Positions 8,949-18,000 of a DNA stretch of 64,000 bases are shown here, one piece after another. The notes under the pieces are model-generated. The model was given only the letters and a program-made list of their open reading frames with translations. It searched no databases and was not told the origin of the DNA. How positions within the stretch are numbered: the first letter of the stretch is position 1; each line of letters starts with the position of its first letter. The stretch comes from Pseudomonas subflava (lineage in GTDB: Bacteria; Pseudomonadota; Gammaproteobacteria; Pseudomonadales; Pseudomonadaceae), in assembly GCF_023823685.1 (NCBI RefSeq), contig NZ_JAMXBF010000015.1, positions 51,444-115,443 of the forward strand, in the 5' to 3' direction. The position numbers and the translations under genes were made by a program.

Positions 8949-8985
8949 AAAGGGGCGATATCCTCGCGGATATCGCCCCTTTTTC
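8949..8985 (+). terminator. Rho-independent terminator after tal
   Basis: A 13-bp perfect stem (AGGGGCGATATCC at 8951-8963 with its complement at 8968-8980) and a TCGC loop are followed by a T run. It ends tal transcription; the A-rich 5' flank means it may also serve the convergent rssC gene. Confidence 0.9.
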
Positions 8986-9001
8986 ATGACCTTCGGTTCG
9001 C

Positions 9002-9496
9002 TCAGCTGCGCTCCAGCGCGCTCACTAGGTCATGGAAGGCTTCGCGGTTGGACTCGTTGAGTCCCATGAGAATGCGATGCGCCTCGAGCACCTTGGCCTT
9101 GACCACCTCTTCCGACTGATCCTGGGACGGCAGGTCGCTCAGGCACTCCGGACAGGGAATGGGGCGGTCGACGATGTTGAACACCTGATCGAAGCCCATC
9201 GACTGCAGCAGGCGGGTGATGTCCTCGTGGGTGGTGACCACGGTGGGCAACAGGCCGATCTTTTGCCGGGACAGGATGGAGAGCTTGGCCAGCAGACCAA
9301 GGGTGGTGCTATCGATGCTACGGGTTTCCGTCAGATCGATAACGATCGCCGAGAAATTCAGCGCCGAGAAGATTTTTTCGATCGTTGAATCCAGCGCCGA
9401 ACACAAGGTCAGGCGGACTTCGCCGACGAACTTCAGAACGAAGGTTCCGTCCTGCTCGGCGAACTGGATCCTACCGGGGCTATTCCCAGGATTCAT
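9002..9496 (-). CDS. rssC: STAS-domain anti-sigma factor antagonist (RssC-type)
   Basis: The 164-residue protein has an N-terminal STAS domain of the SpoIIAA type: GTFVLKFVGEVRLTLCSALDSTIEK, then IVIDLTETRSIDSTTLGLLAKL, where Ser in SIDST is the phosphorylatable position. The C-terminal 60 residues (CPECLSDLPSQDQSEE and following helices) are an extra region. It overlaps the upstream phosphatase response regulator by 4 bp (ATGA). The partner's PP2C domain would dephosphorylate this antagonist. By synteny it corresponds to P. aeruginosa PA2797, next to PA2798 (RssB), rather than to HsbA. The symbol is used by analogy. Confidence 0.8.
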   Translation of the reverse strand: MNPGNSPGRIQFAEQDGTFVLKFVGEVRLTLCSALDSTIEKIFSALNFSAIVIDLTETRSIDSTTLGLLAKLSILSRQKIGLLPTVVTTHEDITRLLQSMGFDQVFNIVDRPIPCPECLSDLPSQDQSEEVVKAKVLEAHRILMGLNESNREAFHDLVSALERS

Positions 9497-10677
9497 GCAA
9501 GGTTCCTGCTCAACACCAGCAAGGCAATATCATCCGGCATATCCCGCAGATTGGCCAGGCCGAATACCTGACGCAACCCGTCTAGGGTGCCACCCGCCTC
9601 GCTGACCAGTTTCGGCAGCGCGGCCTCCTTGTCTTTGAGCGTGTCGCCGGGCAAAAGGTCCAGAATGCCGTCGGACATCAGACTCAGGCTGAAGGACTGC
9701 GGCAGCTGCATGACCTGATCGTGGTAGCTCGCCTCCTGGAACAACCCCACCGGCAGGCCACGCCCTTCCAGGTAACGGGTCTCGCCCTCGCTGAACAGCA
9801 CCGGGAGCGGCAGATGGCCGCCAATGCTGTAGGTCAGCTGGCCGCTCTCCTCGTCGATCACTCCGCCGAGCATGGTCACGTGCTTGCCGAGCTTGCAGTT
9901 GAGCAGGCCGCGGTTGATGTGGCCAAGCACGTCGGACGGCTTGAATTCGGGCAGCGTGCCGTTGCGCTTCCACTCGTACAGCAGGCGCGTGGTCATGAAC
10001 TTGAGCAGCACGGTGACGAAGGCCGACGAGGCGCCGTGGCCGGAGACGTCGGCCAGGTAGAAGGCGACGCGGCGCTCGTCCACGCGGAAGTAGTCGACGA
10101 AATCGCCGGAGAGGTACAGCGAAGGAATGATCTGGTGGGCGAACTCCAGCCCGTCCACCTGCCAGGGCGTGTTGGGCAGCATGTTCATCTGCACCTGGCG
10201 GCCGGCGTTCTGATCTTCCTGCAGCAGGTGCAGGCTCGCCTGCAGCTCGCGGTTGGCCGCCTCCAGCTTCTCGCGGTAACGCTGGTTCTCCAGGCGCAGG
10301 TGCGAACGATCCAGCGCGCGGTGCACCGAGTGCTCGAGCACGGCCAGGTCTTCGAGGGGCTTGATCAGGTAATCGGCGGCGCCGAGGCGCAGGGCCTCGA
10401 CCGCGTCGCTCATGACTCCGGCACCGGAGACGACGATGACCGGGATTTCGCTGTTGATCACATTGATCCGGCGGATCAGCTCGAGACCGTCGATCTGCGG
10501 CATGCGCAGGTCGCAGATGATCACGTCGGGCTGTTCGCGTTCGAATACTTCCAGTCCCTGCAGCCCGTTCCCGGCCTGCAACACCTGGAAACCGCTGTCG
10601 TCCAGATAGGCGGCGATGCTCGCTCGCACTACCTCGTCATCATCGATAAGCAGCAGCTTGGCGCTGGGTTTGTGCAT
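9493..10677 (-). CDS. rssB: Response regulator with PP2C phosphatase output (RssB-type)
   Basis: The 394-residue protein has an N-terminal receiver domain (KLLLIDDDEVVRASI; phospho-acceptor Asp in DVIICDLRMPQIDGLELI; Lys in AADYLIKPLEDL), a coiled-coil linker (about 130-180, HLRLENQRYREKLEAANREL) and a SpoIIE/PP2C domain. Metal-binding Asp residues are retained in YLADVSGHGASSAFVT and LMSDGILDLLPGD, so the phosphatase looks active, unlike the degenerate domain of E. coli RssB. In Pseudomonas this protein controls RpoS with its STAS partner. The 4-bp overlap with rssC shows translational coupling. No hptB is adjacent, which argues against HsbR. Confidence 0.87.
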   Translation of the reverse strand: MHKPSAKLLLIDDDEVVRASIAAYLDDSGFQVLQAGNGLQGLEVFEREQPDVIICDLRMPQIDGLELIRRINVINSEIPVIVVSGAGVMSDAVEALRLGAADYLIKPLEDLAVLEHSVHRALDRSHLRLENQRYREKLEAANRELQASLHLLQEDQNAGRQVQMNMLPNTPWQVDGLEFAHQIIPSLYLSGDFVDYFRVDERRVAFYLADVSGHGASSAFVTVLLKFMTTRLLYEWKRNGTLPEFKPSDVLGHINRGLLNCKLGKHVTMLGGVIDEESGQLTYSIGGHLPLPVLFSEGETRYLEGRGLPVGLFQEASYHDQVMQLPQSFSLSLMSDGILDLLPGDTLKDKEAALPKLVSEAGGTLDGLRQVFGLANLRDMPDDIALLVLSRNLA

Positions 10678-10821
10678 GGGTCATCCAGGCAAACGACGCC
10701 GGAAAAAGGATTGAGTTGCCGTCCGAAAGGGGAAAAACACCTGTGCTCGGACGATTCAAGGCGCAGACGGTACTCCCATCCGCCAGGCGATTCAAGCCGC
10801 TGCCGATTGTCGCCAGGCGCC

Positions 10822-10851
10822 TTTACACCCGAAATCGACGGGGGTTATAAG
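10822..10851 (+). promoter_or_regulatory. Candidate sigma-70 promoter of the PilZ gene
   Basis: TTTACA (10822-10827) and TATAAG (10846-10851) are separated by 18 bp and each differs from consensus at one position. The start of transcription would fall near 10858, about 35 nt before the PilZ ATG at 10893, whose ribosome site is AGAGGATAGGG. Confidence 0.6.
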
Positions 10852-10892
10852 ACCCCTCGGGGGAGCGCCCTTAAAACAAGAGGATAGGGTCC

Positions 10893-11192
10893 ATGAGCCA
10901 GAACGATCGCGCCTACAGCGAGAAACGTGACTTCATCCGCATGCGACTGGAAGCCCCGGTCATTCTTCATCACGCCGGCCAGGAGATCGAGGCCCAGTGC
11001 CTGGACCTGTCCAGCACCGGCATGCAGGTTGAAGCCAACTGCCAGATCGCCGTGGGCGACCGGGTCAAGGTGCACATTCCCTCCGAGCACAGCGAACTCA
11101 AGGGACTCGACGCCCAGGCCGAAGTGGTGCGCGTGACGCCGCTGGACGATGGCCGCGCCTCCATAGGCCTGGCGATACTGTCGATGAGCTGA
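10893..11192 (+). CDS. PilZ-domain c-di-GMP-binding protein
   Basis: A single PilZ domain makes up the whole 99-residue protein. The c-di-GMP-binding motifs are both present: RxxxR as RDFIR in SEKRDFIRMRLEAPV (about residues 12-16) and DxSxxG as DLSSTG in CLDLSSTGMQVE. The second half has the beta-barrel strands (GDRVKVHIPSEH, LDAQAEVVRVTPLDDGRASIGL). It is divergent from rssB, and by order it matches P. aeruginosa PA2799. It probably relays c-di-GMP levels to a partner; the target is unknown. Confidence 0.9.
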   Translation: MSQNDRAYSEKRDFIRMRLEAPVILHHAGQEIEAQCLDLSSTGMQVEANCQIAVGDRVKVHIPSEHSELKGLDAQAEVVRVTPLDDGRASIGLAILSMS

Positions 11193-11197
11193 AACGA

Positions 11198-11228
11198 AGA
11201 AAGGCGGCCTAGGCCGCCTTTCTGCTTT
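11198..11228. terminator. Bidirectional terminator between pilZ gene and mlaA
   Basis: The perfect palindrome AGAAAGGCGGCC/GGCCGCCTTTCT, centred on CCTAGG, is followed by a T-rich stretch on the + strand and by TTCGTTTC on the minus strand. It can end both convergent genes. Confidence 0.85.
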
Positions 11229-11242
11229 TTCGGCTGGACGAA

Positions 11243-11941
11243 TCAGAAGTCGTCCACCACCTCGCCGTCCTGCACGCGGAACTCGCGGTTCTGCAGATAG
11301 GCGTTGCGGATGAAGATGTACTTGTCGCCGGTGACCATCTTCTCCGCCGACAGCAGGCTGGCGCGGGTGTCGACGACATTCACCGCGCGAGTGACGTTGC
11401 GGGTCGGCACGTGGTCGATGTACGGGTACGGACCGAGGAAGCTGTCCGGGACCCTGGCCGGGGCGTCGCGCAGGCTGCTCGGGCCGAGCAGCGGGATCAC
11501 CAGGTACGGGCCGCTGCCCACGCCCCAGGCACCCAGCGTCTGGCCGAAGTCCTCGTCGCTGCGCTGCAGCCCCATCTCGCTGGCCACGTCGAAGAAACCG
11601 AGCAGACCGAAGGTGGTGTTGAAGATCAGGCGACCGGTATCGACGCCCGCGTCGTGGACCTTGCCCTGCAGCAGGTTGTTGGCCAGGTTGGTCACGTCGC
11701 CGATGTTGCGGAACACGTTGTGCACGCCGTCTTCGAGAAACTGCGGGGTCACCGCCTGATAGCCCTTGGCCACGGGCTTCAGCGCATAGGTATCGAGGGT
11801 ATCGTTGAAGCGGAAGACCGGGCGGTTGAAGCCTTCCCAGGGATCTTCCTCGGCGTTCGCCGCCAGCGGCAACGCGGCCAGCAGGGCGCAGGCACACAGG
11901 CGGCCCAGACGATCGAGCCAGCTCGCATCGATCATTCGCAT
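11243..11941 (-). CDS. mlaA: MlaA/VacJ phospholipid-retrieval protein
   Basis: MlaA sits in the outer membrane and removes misplaced phospholipids for return by the Mla system. The 232-residue protein has the family core DPWEGFNRPVFRFNDTLDTY directly after the signal sequence, then FNTTFGLLGFFDVASEMGL, EDFGQTLGAWGVGSGPYLVIPLLGPSS and DNFLGPY-like DSFLGPYPYIDHV. ATG 11941 is favoured by GGAGAG 8 nt upstream over ATG 11956. The signal peptide LLAALPLAANA-EED ends in an AxA type I site; no lipobox Cys is found at the cleavage point, although E. coli MlaA is a lipoprotein. The two Cys residues lie too early in the h-region. Confidence 0.92.
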   Translation of the reverse strand: MRMIDASWLDRLGRLCACALLAALPLAANAEEDPWEGFNRPVFRFNDTLDTYALKPVAKGYQAVTPQFLEDGVHNVFRNIGDVTNLANNLLQGKVHDAGVDTGRLIFNTTFGLLGFFDVASEMGLQRSDEDFGQTLGAWGVGSGPYLVIPLLGPSSLRDAPARVPDSFLGPYPYIDHVPTRNVTRAVNVVDTRASLLSAEKMVTGDKYIFIRNAYLQNREFRVQDGEVVDDF

Positions 11942-12051
11942 TTGCAGTCTCTCCATGGCATCAGTAGTGTGGCGGCCCGCGGCCGCTCTGGGACAGGCCG
12001 CGCAGTATAAACCTCGCCGCCGTTCATGGCAGCAGCATAGCGGACTCCAGC

Positions 12052-12462
12052 ATGTCGGATAAACGCCCTCTCCATACCGCCCACATCCCCGTTCGCTGGG
12101 GCGACATGGACAACTACGGCCATGTCAACAACACGGTCTACCTGGAGTACGTGCAGGAAGCCCGGGTGGCGTGGTTCGCCAGCGTCGGCATCGACATCGA
12201 TCACGCGCCCCAGGGCCCGGTGGTGCTGCAGACGCTGCACACCTATCTCAAGCCGGTGGTGCATCCGGCCACCGTGGTGGTCGAGCTCTACGCCAGCGCG
12301 GTCGGCCGCAGCAGCCTGGTGGTCGAGCACCGCCTGAGCACGCTGGCAGACCCGCACGCCTGCTATGGCGAGGGGCATTGCAAGCTGGTGTGGATCGACC
12401 ACGGCAGCAACGCCTCCGTGCCGGTGCCGCCGGACGTTCGCCAGGTGATGGGTGCCGACTGA
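12052..12462 (+). CDS. Acyl-CoA thioesterase, hotdog fold (4-hydroxybenzoyl-CoA thioesterase family)
   Basis: The 136-residue protein hydrolyses acyl-CoA thioesters. The YbgC-type active-site segment is HIPVRWGDMDNYGHVNNTVYLEYVQEAR, with the catalytic Asp in GDMDNYGHVN near residue 20. The central helix and following strands (VVLQTLHTYLKPVVHPATVVVELYA, SLVVEHRLST) fit a single hotdog domain of usual length. It is divergent from mlaA and just upstream of the HAD-like gene, in the same order as PA2801 of P. aeruginosa. The natural acyl group is not known. Confidence 0.88.
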   Translation: MSDKRPLHTAHIPVRWGDMDNYGHVNNTVYLEYVQEARVAWFASVGIDIDHAPQGPVVLQTLHTYLKPVVHPATVVVELYASAVGRSSLVVEHRLSTLADPHACYGEGHCKLVWIDHGSNASVPVPPDVRQVMGAD

Positions 12463-12525
12463 CCGTCACCGGATCGTCACAGGCGCTCGCTACCCTGCCC
12501 CGAACGCATCGGAAAACGAGCCGCC

Positions 12526-13176
12526 ATGCCTGCCTCCCAGTTCACCGCCCTGCTCTTCGGCCTCACCGGCTGCCTGGTCGACCACGGTGCCCGCACCCTG
12601 CCGGTGGCGCAGCAACACAGCGGACTGAGCGATCCGGACGACCCCGCACTGCTGCCGGCGCTGAAAGCCAGTGCCGCCGAACGCGCCGAGCCACTGCCGG
12701 GCGTGGTGGAACTGCTCCAGCGCTTGCAAGCCCAGCAGGTCCCTCATGCCTGGCTCGACGAGTTGCCGGAAGCGGCGACGCGGCCGCTGCTCGACGCCCT
12801 GCCCCGTGGCCTGCCCGCGTCCCGACACAATGGCGCCCGCCCCTGGCCGGCGCCGGATGCCGTCTGGCAGGCGCTCAGTGAACTCGGGGTGGGCAGCCTG
12901 AACGGCTGCGTGCTGATCGCCAGCGAGCCGCGCCTGCTACAGGCCGGGCTCAACGCAGGACTCTGGTGCGTCGGGCTGGCTACCTGCGGCTCGTTGTGCG
13001 GCCTGGCCCTGGGCGACTGGCAGGCGCTTTCGGCGACGGAGCGCGAGAAGCTGCGCGTGCAGGCCACGCTGGAGCTGTACCGCCTCGGCGCCCACTCGGT
13101 GATCGATCACCCGGGCGAGCTTCCGGCCTGCCTCGAGGACCTGGCCGTTCGCCGCAGCAAGGGTGAAAAACCCTGA
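12526..13176 (+). CDS. HAD-superfamily protein lacking catalytic Asp residues (phosphonatase-like fold)
   Basis: The 216-residue protein aligns with phosphonatase-like HAD proteins, yet motif I reads LLFGLTGCLVD (residues 9-19) where active enzymes have FDxDGTLxD: the nucleophile Asp is Gly12 and the acid/base Asp is Thr14. The cap region (PLPGVVELLQRLQAQQVPHAWLDELPEA) and the C-terminal GCVLIASEPRLLQAGLNAGLWCVGL, mirroring motif IV (DSxxGxxAAxxAGM), are kept. A phosphatase reaction is unlikely; a binding or scaffold role is inferred. It sits between a thioesterase and DUF4404, the order of PA2803 in P. aeruginosa. Confidence 0.8.
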   Translation: MPASQFTALLFGLTGCLVDHGARTLPVAQQHSGLSDPDDPALLPALKASAAERAEPLPGVVELLQRLQAQQVPHAWLDELPEAATRPLLDALPRGLPASRHNGARPWPAPDAVWQALSELGVGSLNGCVLIASEPRLLQAGLNAGLWCVGLATCGSLCGLALGDWQALSATEREKLRVQATLELYRLGAHSVIDHPGELPACLEDLAVRRSKGEKP

Positions 13177-13295
13177 CAGCAAAACTTGCCGTGGATCAGG
13201 CAGGCGCGCCCGGCCTGGATTAACCTTCAGACACATCTTCAGCGAACCCAGGCCAGCGAGCCGGGTCCACTCTGGGTAGTCAGAAGGAGAAGACC

Positions 13296-13559
13296 ATGTC
13301 CGAACGCCTGAGCCAACACCTCCAGCAACTGCGTGAAGAAATCGCCGGCGACGTGCCGCTGGATGCCGAAGACCGCGCCGCGCTGCTCGAGCTGATGCAG
13401 GAAATCGACCTCAAGCTGGCGCGGGAACTGGCCAGCGATCCCGACGCCAGCCTGGTGGACGGCGTCAACCTGGCGGTGGAGCGCTTCGAGAGCCAGCACC
13501 CCACCCTCACCGGCACCCTGCGCAACATTCTGCAGAGCCTGGCCAACATGGGCATCTAG
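13296..13559 (+). CDS. DUF4404 family protein
   Basis: The 87-residue protein begins MSERLSQHLQQLREEIAGD and is mostly alpha-helical with charged heptad-like spacing, ending HPTLTGTLRNILQSLANMGI, features of DUF4404. AAGGAGAAG directly precedes the start. It is soluble and its function is unknown. A strong terminator follows. Confidence 0.82.
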   Translation: MSERLSQHLQQLREEIAGDVPLDAEDRAALLELMQEIDLKLARELASDPDASLVDGVNLAVERFESQHPTLTGTLRNILQSLANMGI

Positions 13560-13572
13560 CCCAGCCCGCTCG

Positions 13573-13600
13573 AAAAAAGCCCGCGTCAGCGGGCTTTTTC
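13573..13600. terminator. Bidirectional terminator between DUF4404 gene and queF
   Basis: AAAAAGCCCGC and GCGGGCTTTTT form a stem around GTCA, with A and T runs on either side, so the hairpin can stop both convergent genes. Confidence 0.9.
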
Positions 13601-13601
13601 G

Positions 13602-14429
13602 TTACTGGCGCACCAGCCGGCGATTGTCCGGCGCGATGGCCTCGGTGCTGCGATAGGGGTTGATGTCCAGCCCACCGCGGCGCACGTAGCGCGCATACAC
13701 CATCAGCTTCTGCGGGCGCAGCAGACGCTGCAAGTCGAGGAATACCCGCTCCACGCACTGCTCGTGGAAGTCCTGGTGCTGGCGAAAGCTCACCACGTAG
13801 GCCAGCAGGCTCGCGGCATCCAGGCGCGGGCCGCGGTACTCGACTACCAACGTGCCCCAGTCCGGCTGGCCGGTGACCGGACAGTTGGATTTGAGCAGAT
13901 GGCTATACAGCGTTTCCTCGACGACCTCGTCCGCGCAGCGCAGCAGCTCCGGACGCGAGTGCGCATAGTCGCGGACCTCGATCTCGAGTTCGTCGATGCA
14001 ACGCCCGGGCAGCGTGGCCACGCCCTCGGCGGCCACTTCGTCCAGGCCACGTACGCGCACCGCCACCGGCGCACCGGCGCAGGCCGACAAGTCGCGCGCC
14101 AGCAGCGCCTCGACCTCGGCGCGGTCGGCATAGGGCGTCTGGTTCAGCGAGTTGAGGTAGAGCTTGAACGACTTGGACTCGATGATGTTCGGCGAATCGG
14201 CCGGAATGGCGAACTCGCCAATCGCCACCACCGGCTTGCCGGACGGTGTCAGCCAGGACAGCTCGTAGCAGTTCCAGTAGTCAGTGCCCTGGTACGGCAA
14301 CTGGCCGGCCAGCAGGCCCAGTTCGGCCCATTTGGCGGCACGCGGGATGGGGAACAGCAGTTCGGGGGCGTACTGGGAGACGTACTCGCTGGACTTGCCC
14401 AGCGGCGATTGTTCGGCGGGATGTTGCAT
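13602..14429 (-). CDS. queF: NADPH-dependent 7-cyano-7-deazaguanine reductase
   Basis: QueF reduces preQ0 to preQ1 in queuosine synthesis for tRNA wobble modification. The 275-residue protein is the long, two-domain (YqcD) form. The specific motif ESKSFKLYLNSLNQTP is near residue 88, and the active-site region is SNCPVTGQPDWGTLVVEY, with the nucleophilic Cys, followed by FRQHQDFHEQCVE. The start is MQHPAEQSPLGKSSEY at 14429. It is a single gene; its 5' neighbour is a cupredoxin on the same strand. Confidence 0.95.
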   Translation of the reverse strand: MQHPAEQSPLGKSSEYVSQYAPELLFPIPRAAKWAELGLLAGQLPYQGTDYWNCYELSWLTPSGKPVVAIGEFAIPADSPNIIESKSFKLYLNSLNQTPYADRAEVEALLARDLSACAGAPVAVRVRGLDEVAAEGVATLPGRCIDELEIEVRDYAHSRPELLRCADEVVEETLYSHLLKSNCPVTGQPDWGTLVVEYRGPRLDAASLLAYVVSFRQHQDFHEQCVERVFLDLQRLLRPQKLMVYARYVRRGGLDINPYRSTEAIAPDNRRLVRQ

Positions 14430-14483
14430 GACGGCGGCCTGGAAAGCGAAAAACGGCGGGCATTATACGCCCGCCCCGTTCGA

Positions 14484-14981
14484 TCAGGACTTCGGTTTCA
14501 CCCGCAGCTCGCCGACCATGCCCGCCTGGTAATGGCCGGGGATGTTGCAGGCGAACTGCAGCGTGCCGGCCTCGGCGAAGGTCCAGGTCAGCTCGGCCCG
14601 CTCGCCCGGCGCCACCGAGGCGGTGGTGGCGTCCTCGTGCAGCATACCGTGGCCCATCTGCTGCATCGCCAGCATCTGCTGCTGGTGCTCGGCGTGGGAT
14701 GCCGCGTCGCCCAGGCTGAACTCGTGCGGCAGCTTGCCCTCGTTCTTCAGCACGAAGCGCACCGTCTCGCCGGCCTGCACCTCGAGGGAATCGGGGCGGT
14801 AGTACATGTCGCCGAGCACGACCTCGACGGTGCGTGTCGCCTGCCCCGCAGCGGCAGGTTGGCCGAATGACGACGCGGCCTGTTCGCCGTGAGCGTGGGA
14901 ACCGTGGCCGCCGTGATCGCCCGCGGCCAGCGCCGGCAGGCTGAGGACGCACAGCAGAGCGCAGGAGATGGGAGCGCGCAT
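14484..14981 (-). CDS. Periplasmic cupredoxin-domain copper protein
   Basis: The start at 14981 (MRAPISCALLCVLSLPALAAG) has GGAAGGAA upstream. A signal peptide with a likely AxA cleavage near residue 19 precedes a His-rich stretch (DHGGHGSHAHGEQ) that may bind copper. The cupredoxin domain shows the type-1 site: His in LPHEFSLGD and the Cys-x4-His-x4-Met pattern in FACNIPGHYQAGM. The 165-residue length includes a Met/His-rich insert (HQQQMLAMQQMGHGM). It matches P. aeruginosa PA2807, which is copper-responsive; here the copper-sensing genes copRS are not next to it and an RND efflux pair follows instead. Confidence 0.88.
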   Translation of the reverse strand: MRAPISCALLCVLSLPALAAGDHGGHGSHAHGEQAASSFGQPAAAGQATRTVEVVLGDMYYRPDSLEVQAGETVRFVLKNEGKLPHEFSLGDAASHAEHQQQMLAMQQMGHGMLHEDATTASVAPGERAELTWTFAEAGTLQFACNIPGHYQAGMVGELRVKPKS

Positions 14982-15049
14982 GGATATTCCTTCCGATCCG
15001 TGAAAAAAACGCAGCCTAAAACCTTGCCACCGTGGCAAAGCAAGCTGTT

Positions 15050-18000
15050 TCAGGCCGCGCGTGCTTCCAGATGCTCCGCATGGATCGGCCGCCAGCGCCG
15101 CAGCAGGGTATACAGCGTCGGAACCACGAACAGGGTAAAGAAGGTGCCCACCAGCAGGCCGCCGACGATGACCATGCCGATCTGCTGGCGGCTCTCGGCG
15201 CCAGCACCGCTGGCGATGGCCAGCGGCAGCGAGCCGAGGACCATGGCGCCGGTGGTCATCAGGATCGGCCGCAGGCGCTGCACTGCCGCCTCCAGCACCG
15301 CCTCGCCCAGCTCGCGGCCCTCGCGCAGCAGGTGGTTGGCGAACTCGACAATGAGGATGCCGTGCTTGGTGATCAGCCCGATCAGCGTCACCAGGCCCAC
15401 CTGCGAATAGATGTTGAGCGTGCCGCCGAACAGCTTGAGCGCCAGCAGCGCACCGGCCATCGACAGCGGCACGCTGAACAGGATGATCAGCGGGTCGAAG
15501 AAGCTCTCGAACTGCGCCGCCAGCACCAGGAAGATGAACAGCAGGGCCAGCACGAAGATCAGCGCCACGCCGCCACTGGATTCCTTGAAGTCGCGCGAGG
15601 TGCCGGTGTAGTCGAACTGGGTATCCGCCGGGAAGATCGCCCGCGCCCGCTCTTCCAGATGACCCAGCGCCTCGCCCAGGGTGTAGCCGGAGCCGACGTT
15701 GGCGCTGACCGTGACCGCGCGCAGCTGGTTGAAGTGGTTGAGCTCGCGCGGCGCCACCGTCTCGCGTACCTCGATCAGGTTGGAGAGCTGCACCATGCTG
15801 TCATCGCGCCCACGCACATAGACCCGGTTGAGGTCCTCGGGGTTGCTGCGGTCCACGTCCTGCAGCTGCACCAGCACGTCGTACTGCTCGCCGTTCTGTT
15901 TGAAGCGCGTCACCTGGCGGCTGCCGAACAGGCTCTCCAGGCTGCGGCCGATGGTAGCCACGTCGGTCCCTACCGCCACCGCCTGTTCGCGATTGACCGT
16001 GACCTTGAGCTGCGGTGTATTGAGCTTGAGGTCGGTGTCCAGGCTCTCCAGCCCCGGATAGCCGCGCACCTCGTCGAGCAACTGGTCGACGTACTGCTGC
16101 AGCTCGGCGTATTCCAGCGAGGAACGGATGACGAAGTTGACCGGCTGGTTGCGCGCGCTCTGCCCCAGCGGCGGACGGTTGATCGGGAAGGCCCGCACGC
16201 CGGCGATGTCCTGCAGCTTGGGCAGCAGCTCGTCGCGGATCTCGAACTGGCTGCGCTCGCGCTTATCCCAGTCCTCGAGCTTCATGAACGACAGGCCCTG
16301 GGCCACGGTGGGAAAGCCGACGATGACCATGTAGCGGTTGGTCTCCGGCACCGACTCATATGCCGCCTCCAGCTGCCGCGCGTAATGGCTGGTGTAGCCG
16401 ACCGTGGCGCCGTCGGGACCACTTATAGAGCCGACGATGGTGCCGGTGTCCTCGGTCGGCGCCAACTCGCTGCGCAGGCCGGCGAACAGCCAGGCGCACA
16501 GCAACAGGATGATCACCAGCAGTGCCACCACCGCCCACCAGGCACGCAGGGTGCGTTCCAGCAGATGGCGATAGTTGTAGGTGAGGCCGTTTAGGAAGCC
16601 TTCGATCAGGTTGTAGATGCGGTTGTGCTTCTGCTGTGGCACATGGGCCTTGAGCAGGTGACCGCACATCATCGGCGACAGGGTCAGGGCGACGAAGCCG
16701 GACACCAGCACCGCGCCGGCCAGGGTCCAGGCGAACTCGGTGAACAGCTTGCCCGAGGTGCCCTGCATGAAGCCGATCGGCGCGTACACGGCGGCCAGGG
16801 TCAGGGTCATGGCGATCACCGCGAAGGCGATCTCGCGGCTGCCGACGAAGGCCGCCTGCAGCGGCTTCATGCCCTGTTCGATATGCCGGTGGATGTTCTC
16901 CAGCACGACGATGGCATCGTCCACCACCAGGCCGATGGCCAGGACCATGGCCAGCAGGGTCAGGGTGTTGACCGTGAAACCCATCAGCGCCATCAGCGCG
17001 CAGGCGCCGATCAGCGACACCGGGATGGTCACCAGCGGAATCAGCGTAGCGCGCAGCGAACGCAGGAACAGGAAGATGATCAGCACCACCAGCACCACGG
17101 CCTCCCAGATGGTGGTGTAGACGTTGCTGATCGACTCGCGGATGAACAGCGAGTTGTCGTTGGCCACCTGCATCTCCATGCCTTCGGGCAGCAGCGCGCG
17201 AATCTCCGGCAGCGCCGCTTCGAGGCCGTCGGAGATTTCCAGCGGATTGGCCGTGGCCTGCTTGACCATGCCCACCGCCACCGCCGGGCGCCCCTTGAAA
17301 CGCACCACGGTGCGCTCGTCGGCGGCGCCGATCTCGGCATGGCCGACGTCGGACAGGCGCAGCAGGTAGCCGCGCGAGTCGTCGAGAATCAGCTGGTTGA
17401 ATTGGTTCGGGGTCTTCAGGTCGGTCTCCGACAGCACGGAAAACTCGCGCTGTACCGACTCGATGCGCCCGGCGGGAATCTCCACGTTCTGCCGGCGCAG
17501 CGCGTCTTCCACGTCCTGCACGGTAAGGTCATGGGCGGCGAGCTTCTCCGGGTCGAGCCAGATGCGCATGGCGAAGCTGCGCGCACCGCGGATCTGCACC
17601 TCGGACACACCGGGGATGATCTGCAGGCGGTCCTGCACCACCCGCTCGATCACGTCGGTGATCTCCATGGCGGAGAAGCGTTCGCTGTAGAAGGCCAGCC
17701 AGACCACCGGCTGGGCGTCGGCCTCGACCTTCTGCACCATCGGCTCGTCGATTTCTTCCGGCAACAGGCTGCGTACCCGGCCCAGGCGGTCGCGCACGTC
17801 GTTGGCCGCCTCGTCGGAGTTGCTGCCGAGGCGGAATTGGGCGGTGATCTGGGTGTTCTCGGAGCGACTGATGGAGCTGACGAAGTCCAGGCCCTCGATG
17901 CCCGAGAGCACGTCCTCGATCGGCTGGGCGACCTGGGACTCCATGATCTCCGGGCTGGCGCCGGGATAGGTGATGTTGACCGTGACGATGGGCACGTCGA

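Noticed and set aside
9002..10677. Identification as HsbA/HsbR
   Set aside because: Domain make-up is similar, but no hptB or flagellar genes are adjacent and the neighbours (tal, pilZ, mlaA) match the PA2797-PA2798 (RssC/RssB) locus.
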